Position numbers and translations under genes: made by a program | Part shown: positions 15,031 to 17,091 of the stretch, one piece after another | How positions within the stretch are numbered: the first letter of the stretch is position 1 | Layout of the letters: the number at the start of each line of letters is the position of its first letter | Notes under the pieces: generated by a model | What the model was told of the DNA's origin: nothing | Database searches by the model: none | What the model saw: only the letters and a program-made list of their open reading frames with translations | Source: Firmicutes bacterium CAG:238 | Lineage (GTDB): Bacteria > Bacillota > Clostridia > Peptostreptococcales > Anaerovoracaceae | Reading direction: 5' to 3' | Assembly (NCBI GenBank): GCA_000435615.1 | Contig: FR881919.1 | Coordinates: forward strand, 1 to 17,091 | Length of the DNA: 17,091 nucleotides

Positions 15031-16049
15031 TCGGAAATGACCTCCTTGTTTTCTTTCATTGCGTTCAGATAGGTAAAGCCTCCGTCAATATCCTCGGAGG
15101 TTACGGACTGCAGAGAGTCGAGCTCGCAAATTCTTACATCCTGCTTTTCGGAAGCGCGGATGATGGTCTGTGCGAGATTTTTTTTGCTGTTTTTGAGAAT
15201 CACGATGTGCGAAAGCTTGTCCGTTATCAAATCATCGGCAAGGTCGACAATCGTTTCAAAGCTTGCCTCGGTTTCCGCCGAACAGCCCGGAAAGGCCGCG
15301 TGGCAGTGGATTCCGTAATCCTGTGAAAGGTACAGGAAAGGGAAGCGGTCGGCGAACAAAAGTACATCCCCCGAAGCCTTGCTCACAGCCTCTTCAAACT
15401 CCGAGTCAAGTGCCGTAAGCTGCGCCCGGTAGCTCGACAGGTTCTTCCGATATAAATCCTCGTTTGTGGGGTCAAGCTGCGAAACCGCGTCTGCAATCTT
15501 TTCGCAGAACACAGGTGCCATCTTCAGCGAAAGCCAGATATGTTCGTCCGCTTCTTCGTCGTGCTCGTGTCCGTGCAGATTCGCGTCCTCATCTTCATGT
15601 TCGTGCTCATGCCCGTGGTTGTGGTCGTGCTCTTCTTGCTCATATGCCGGGAAAAGCCCGGGATTCTCCTCAAAATACTCCATCAGCGAAAGCACGCTGA
15701 TGCTGTCCTTCTTCGAGGAAGCAGTCGCCTTGTCAATCCAAAACTCCGAAATTCCGCCCGTATAAATCAAAAGGTCGCAGTCTGCAATCTGAACCATATC
15801 CGAAACGGAAGGCTGATAGCTGTGCATATCGACCCCACCGGTGTTAAGCAGACGCAGATCGATTCCTGCCGGATTATCGCCCAAAACATTCCGCGTCCAG
15901 TCGTATTCAGAAAATCCGGCGCAGAGAATCACCTCGGAAGCATTCTTATTATATTGTTCATTTATATCGCTTTGCGCGCAGCCGGATGCCAGAATCAGCG
16001 TGACAGTCAGAAGAAGCGCAAGCGCGAGTCTATATTTTTTTCTCTTCAT
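15018..16049 (-). CDS. znuA: Zinc-binding lipoprotein of an ABC importer (ZnuA/TroA family)
   Basis: Surface lipoprotein that captures the metal and hands it to the permease. Residues 1-23 are a lipoprotein signal: KRKKYR, a hydrophobic stretch, then LASGC with the lipidated Cys24. Family landmarks follow: GVDMHSYQPS with His76, the DEHIWLS segment with His170, and YGIHCHAAFPGCSAETEAS at about 245-263, which should supply the third His (248 or 250). Between the first two lies an acidic, His-rich loop (about 137-170, ten His), typical of zinc-specific ZnuA rather than manganese-type relatives. At 343 residues the length is usual. The start is fixed by the signal peptide, yet there is no Shine-Dalgarno before ATG 16049 and a promoter sits just upstream. 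Zur control is expected for such genes, but I found no convincing Zur box. Confidence 0.93.
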   Translation of the reverse strand: MKRKKYRLALALLLTVTLILASGCAQSDINEQYNKNASEVILCAGFSEYDWTRNVLGDNPAGIDLRLLNTGGVDMHSYQPSVSDMVQIADCDLLIYTGGISEFWIDKATASSKKDSISVLSLMEYFEENPGLFPAYEQEEHDHNHGHEHEHEDEDANLHGHEHDEEADEHIWLSLKMAPVFCEKIADAVSQLDPTNEDLYRKNLSSYRAQLTALDSEFEEAVSKASGDVLLFADRFPFLYLSQDYGIHCHAAFPGCSAETEASFETIVDLADDLITDKLSHIVILKNSKKNLAQTIIRASEKQDVRICELDSLQSVTSEDIDGGFTYLNAMKENKEVISECLN

Positions 16050-16058
16050 AACTTATAT

Positions 16059-16087
16059 ATTGTAACATTTCACAGGGAAAAATACAA
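16059..16087 (-). promoter_or_regulatory. znuA promoter, very close to the start codon
   Basis: Reading the minus strand, TTGTAT (16087-16082) and TACAAT (16064-16059) are separated by exactly 17 bases, and TGT directly before the -10 makes it a TGn-extended element. The -10 ends only 9 bases before the znuA ATG, so the transcript would start about 2-4 bases before the codon. The -10 is embedded in an imperfect palindrome (AATGTTACAAT) that could be a repressor site, but it does not match a Zur consensus I know. Confidence 0.6.
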
Positions 16088-16097
16088 GCCGCGCCGC

Positions 16098-16955
16098 TCA
16101 CACGGAGACCGGCCCTGCGATTACGTGCCTGCAGACCTTCAGATAACGGTTTTCATCCGGACATGAAGTCCACTTGATGAGACTGACCTGGTTATAGATG
16201 ATTTCAAGACAGGTGATGCTATTCGGATGCACGCAGGAGCCGCTGTTAAAGTATTTGCCTCTGCTCATCGGCGAGGCGGCGGCGCCCGAAGGAATGGTTG
16301 GGCGGTGGGTATGACCGGCAATCAGATTTGACTCGCGTGCCGCTGCCCAACCCGCCATACGCTCTTCGACGGCTTTTCTTTTTTTGTAATTGCGCGCCGA
16401 GCTGGTCGGATCTTTAATTCCCGCAAGCTCGAGCGGCTTCCAAAGATAGCGCACCATCCACCGCGCCGCCTTCCAAAACTGATTATTCAGAGGATCCACT
16501 TGATGCCCATGAATCAGATTGAATTTTATATTTCCGCTGCCGTCGCAAATCCGCACTGCCGGAAAACAGGGCGGCAGGGAAGAGGAGAGCGGCATTTTGC
16601 GGCTCTTCACCATGTCGTGGTTTCCCCAGACCATATACATTTTCCCGTCCAGCATAAAAGGGAGAAACTGCTGAAAAATATCGGCATGGATTTCTTCAAT
16701 GTCCGAGAACTTTCGGTTTTCCCATAACTCATCGCCGTCGCCGAGTTCTATGTAGGTGAAGTCGTTTTCACGGTAATAGCCGAGCGCGGCCTGAAAAAGC
16801 GTCTTGTTATTCAGAAAGCTGTCGTTCCATGTGCCGTTTCCGCGGTGGCAGTCGCTGAAAACGACGATGCGCGGATGCTCCTCTTGGTTGATTTCCTTGG
16901 CGGAAGCGAGTGCTTTGTCAATCTGCTTTGCGTAGAATTTTTTGCCTGCAGACAT
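16098..16955 (-). CDS. Calcineurin-type metallophosphoesterase
   Basis: A cytosolic two-metal phosphoesterase of the calcineurin-like fold. The five family blocks appear in order: SDCHRG with Asp35 and His37; LGDGDE with Asp73; WGNHDM with Asn112, His113 and Asp114; IHGH with His149 and His151; and AGHTHRP with His215 and His217. Its 285 residues and the overall pattern resemble the UDP-2,3-diacylglucosamine hydrolase-like (LpxH-like) group found in many firmicutes that lack lipid A, so the LpxH reaction itself should not be assumed; the substrate is unknown. No signal peptide or membrane helix is seen. GGGAGGT (16967-16961, minus strand) is the Shine-Dalgarno, followed by a run of T up to the ATG; it is part of a terminator-like hairpin. 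znuA lies 48 bases downstream with its own promoter. Confidence 0.88.
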   Translation of the reverse strand: MSAGKKFYAKQIDKALASAKEINQEEHPRIVVFSDCHRGNGTWNDSFLNNKTLFQAALGYYRENDFTYIELGDGDELWENRKFSDIEEIHADIFQQFLPFMLDGKMYMVWGNHDMVKSRKMPLSSSLPPCFPAVRICDGSGNIKFNLIHGHQVDPLNNQFWKAARWMVRYLWKPLELAGIKDPTSSARNYKKRKAVEERMAGWAAARESNLIAGHTHRPTIPSGAAASPMSRGKYFNSGSCVHPNSITCLEIIYNQVSLIKWTSCPDENRYLKVCRHVIAGPVSV

Positions 16956-16997
16956 AAAAAACCTCCCGATATACTTTATTTCAGTATATGCGGGAGG
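16956..16997 (-). terminator. Terminator-like hairpin overlapping the metallophosphoesterase ribosome binding site
   Basis: On the minus strand a 14-bp stem (16997-16991 and 16989-16983 pairing with 16975-16962, one bulged base at 16990) closes a 7-base loop and is followed at once by six T (16961-16956). This is a textbook intrinsic terminator, 38 bases after the stop of the preceding minus-strand gene. The 3' arm CGGGAGG is also the only Shine-Dalgarno for the ATG at 16955, and the T run is the whole spacer. Confidence 0.8.
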
Positions 16998-17035
16998 GTG
17001 TGATAGGTGAGTGTATCGGTATAAATCATCTGCGT

Positions 17036-17091
17036 CTACAGTGCTTCCACCTCTTCGGCAGACAATCCTGTATTTTCAGCGATAACTTCAA
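17036..17091 (-). CDS. C-terminal end of a gene cut by the window edge
   Basis: The last 17 codons of a minus-strand frame, ending EVIAENTGLSAEEVEAL, with TAG at 17036-17038. The GLSxEEVExL ending is common at the C-terminus of Rpn-type PD-(D/E)XK nuclease/transposase-like proteins, where it usually reads like a short helix-turn-helix. That reading rests on one short motif and is tentative. The terminator-like hairpin 38 bases downstream supports this as a real gene end. Confidence 0.5.
   Translation of the reverse strand, partial: EVIAENTGLSAEEVEAL

Noticed and set aside
16050..16097. Zur box before znuA
   Set aside because: I looked for the firmicute Zur palindrome and found only a short imperfect palindrome over the -10, which is not specific.
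16098..16955. Metallophosphoesterase as the missing replication exonuclease
   Set aside because: The fold includes nucleases, but the motif spacing looks like the LpxH-like hydrolase group, and it is on the opposite strand in a separate unit; nothing links it to PolC.

Overview
The window is a compact, gene-dense stretch of a low-to-mid GC Firmicutes chromosome, probably a clostridial anaerobe. The evidence is a Gram-positive type PolC polymerase, the firmicute gene order pyrH-frr-uppS-cdsA-dxr-rseP-ispG-polC, a meso-diaminopimelate dehydrogenase and a DUF3343 protein. I would not name a genus. No rRNA, tRNA, CRISPR array, phage or insertion sequence was recognised, and no stretch over 300 bases lacks a gene.

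Left part, plus strand (1-3286): an unrecognised 164-168 residue protein; a D-alanyl-D-alanine carboxypeptidase (S11/PBP5 family); a small DUF3343 protein; and a diaminopimelate dehydrogenase (ddh). ddh makes the meso-DAP of the peptidoglycan stem peptide and the carboxypeptidase trims the finished peptide. Hairpins with terminator character lie before dac and before ddh.

Middle, plus strand (about 3318-13435): one apparent operon starting at an extended -10 promoter. It encodes UMP kinase, ribosome recycling factor, undecaprenyl diphosphate synthase, CDP-diacylglycerol synthase, DXP reductoisomerase, an RseP-type site-2 protease, IspG and the replicative polymerase PolC. dxr and ispG are MEP-pathway enzymes whose isoprenoid products feed UppS, so the operon joins isoprenoid/lipid-carrier supply to translation and replication. 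Spacing is tight, with ATGA stop/start overlaps at dxr-rseP and ispG-polC.

Right part, minus strand (13422-17091): a zinc-type ABC importer read znuA-znuC-znuB, converging on polC with a 14-base overlap; a calcineurin-type metallophosphoesterase; and the last 17 codons of a further gene at the window edge.

The most notable observation is PolC. At 1294 residues it lacks the DnaQ-like proofreading exonuclease normally inserted in the PHP domain of this family, while its PHP domain keeps all nine metal-ligand positions known from proofreading PHP domains of DnaE polymerases. This suggests PHP-based proofreading, or proofreading by a separate protein. Second, two unrelated genes (dac and the metallophosphoesterase) each start directly after a terminator-like hairpin whose 3' arm contains the Shine-Dalgarno sequence and whose U tract forms the spacer to the ATG. 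Third, znuA has a good promoter so close to its ATG that the mRNA may be leaderless.
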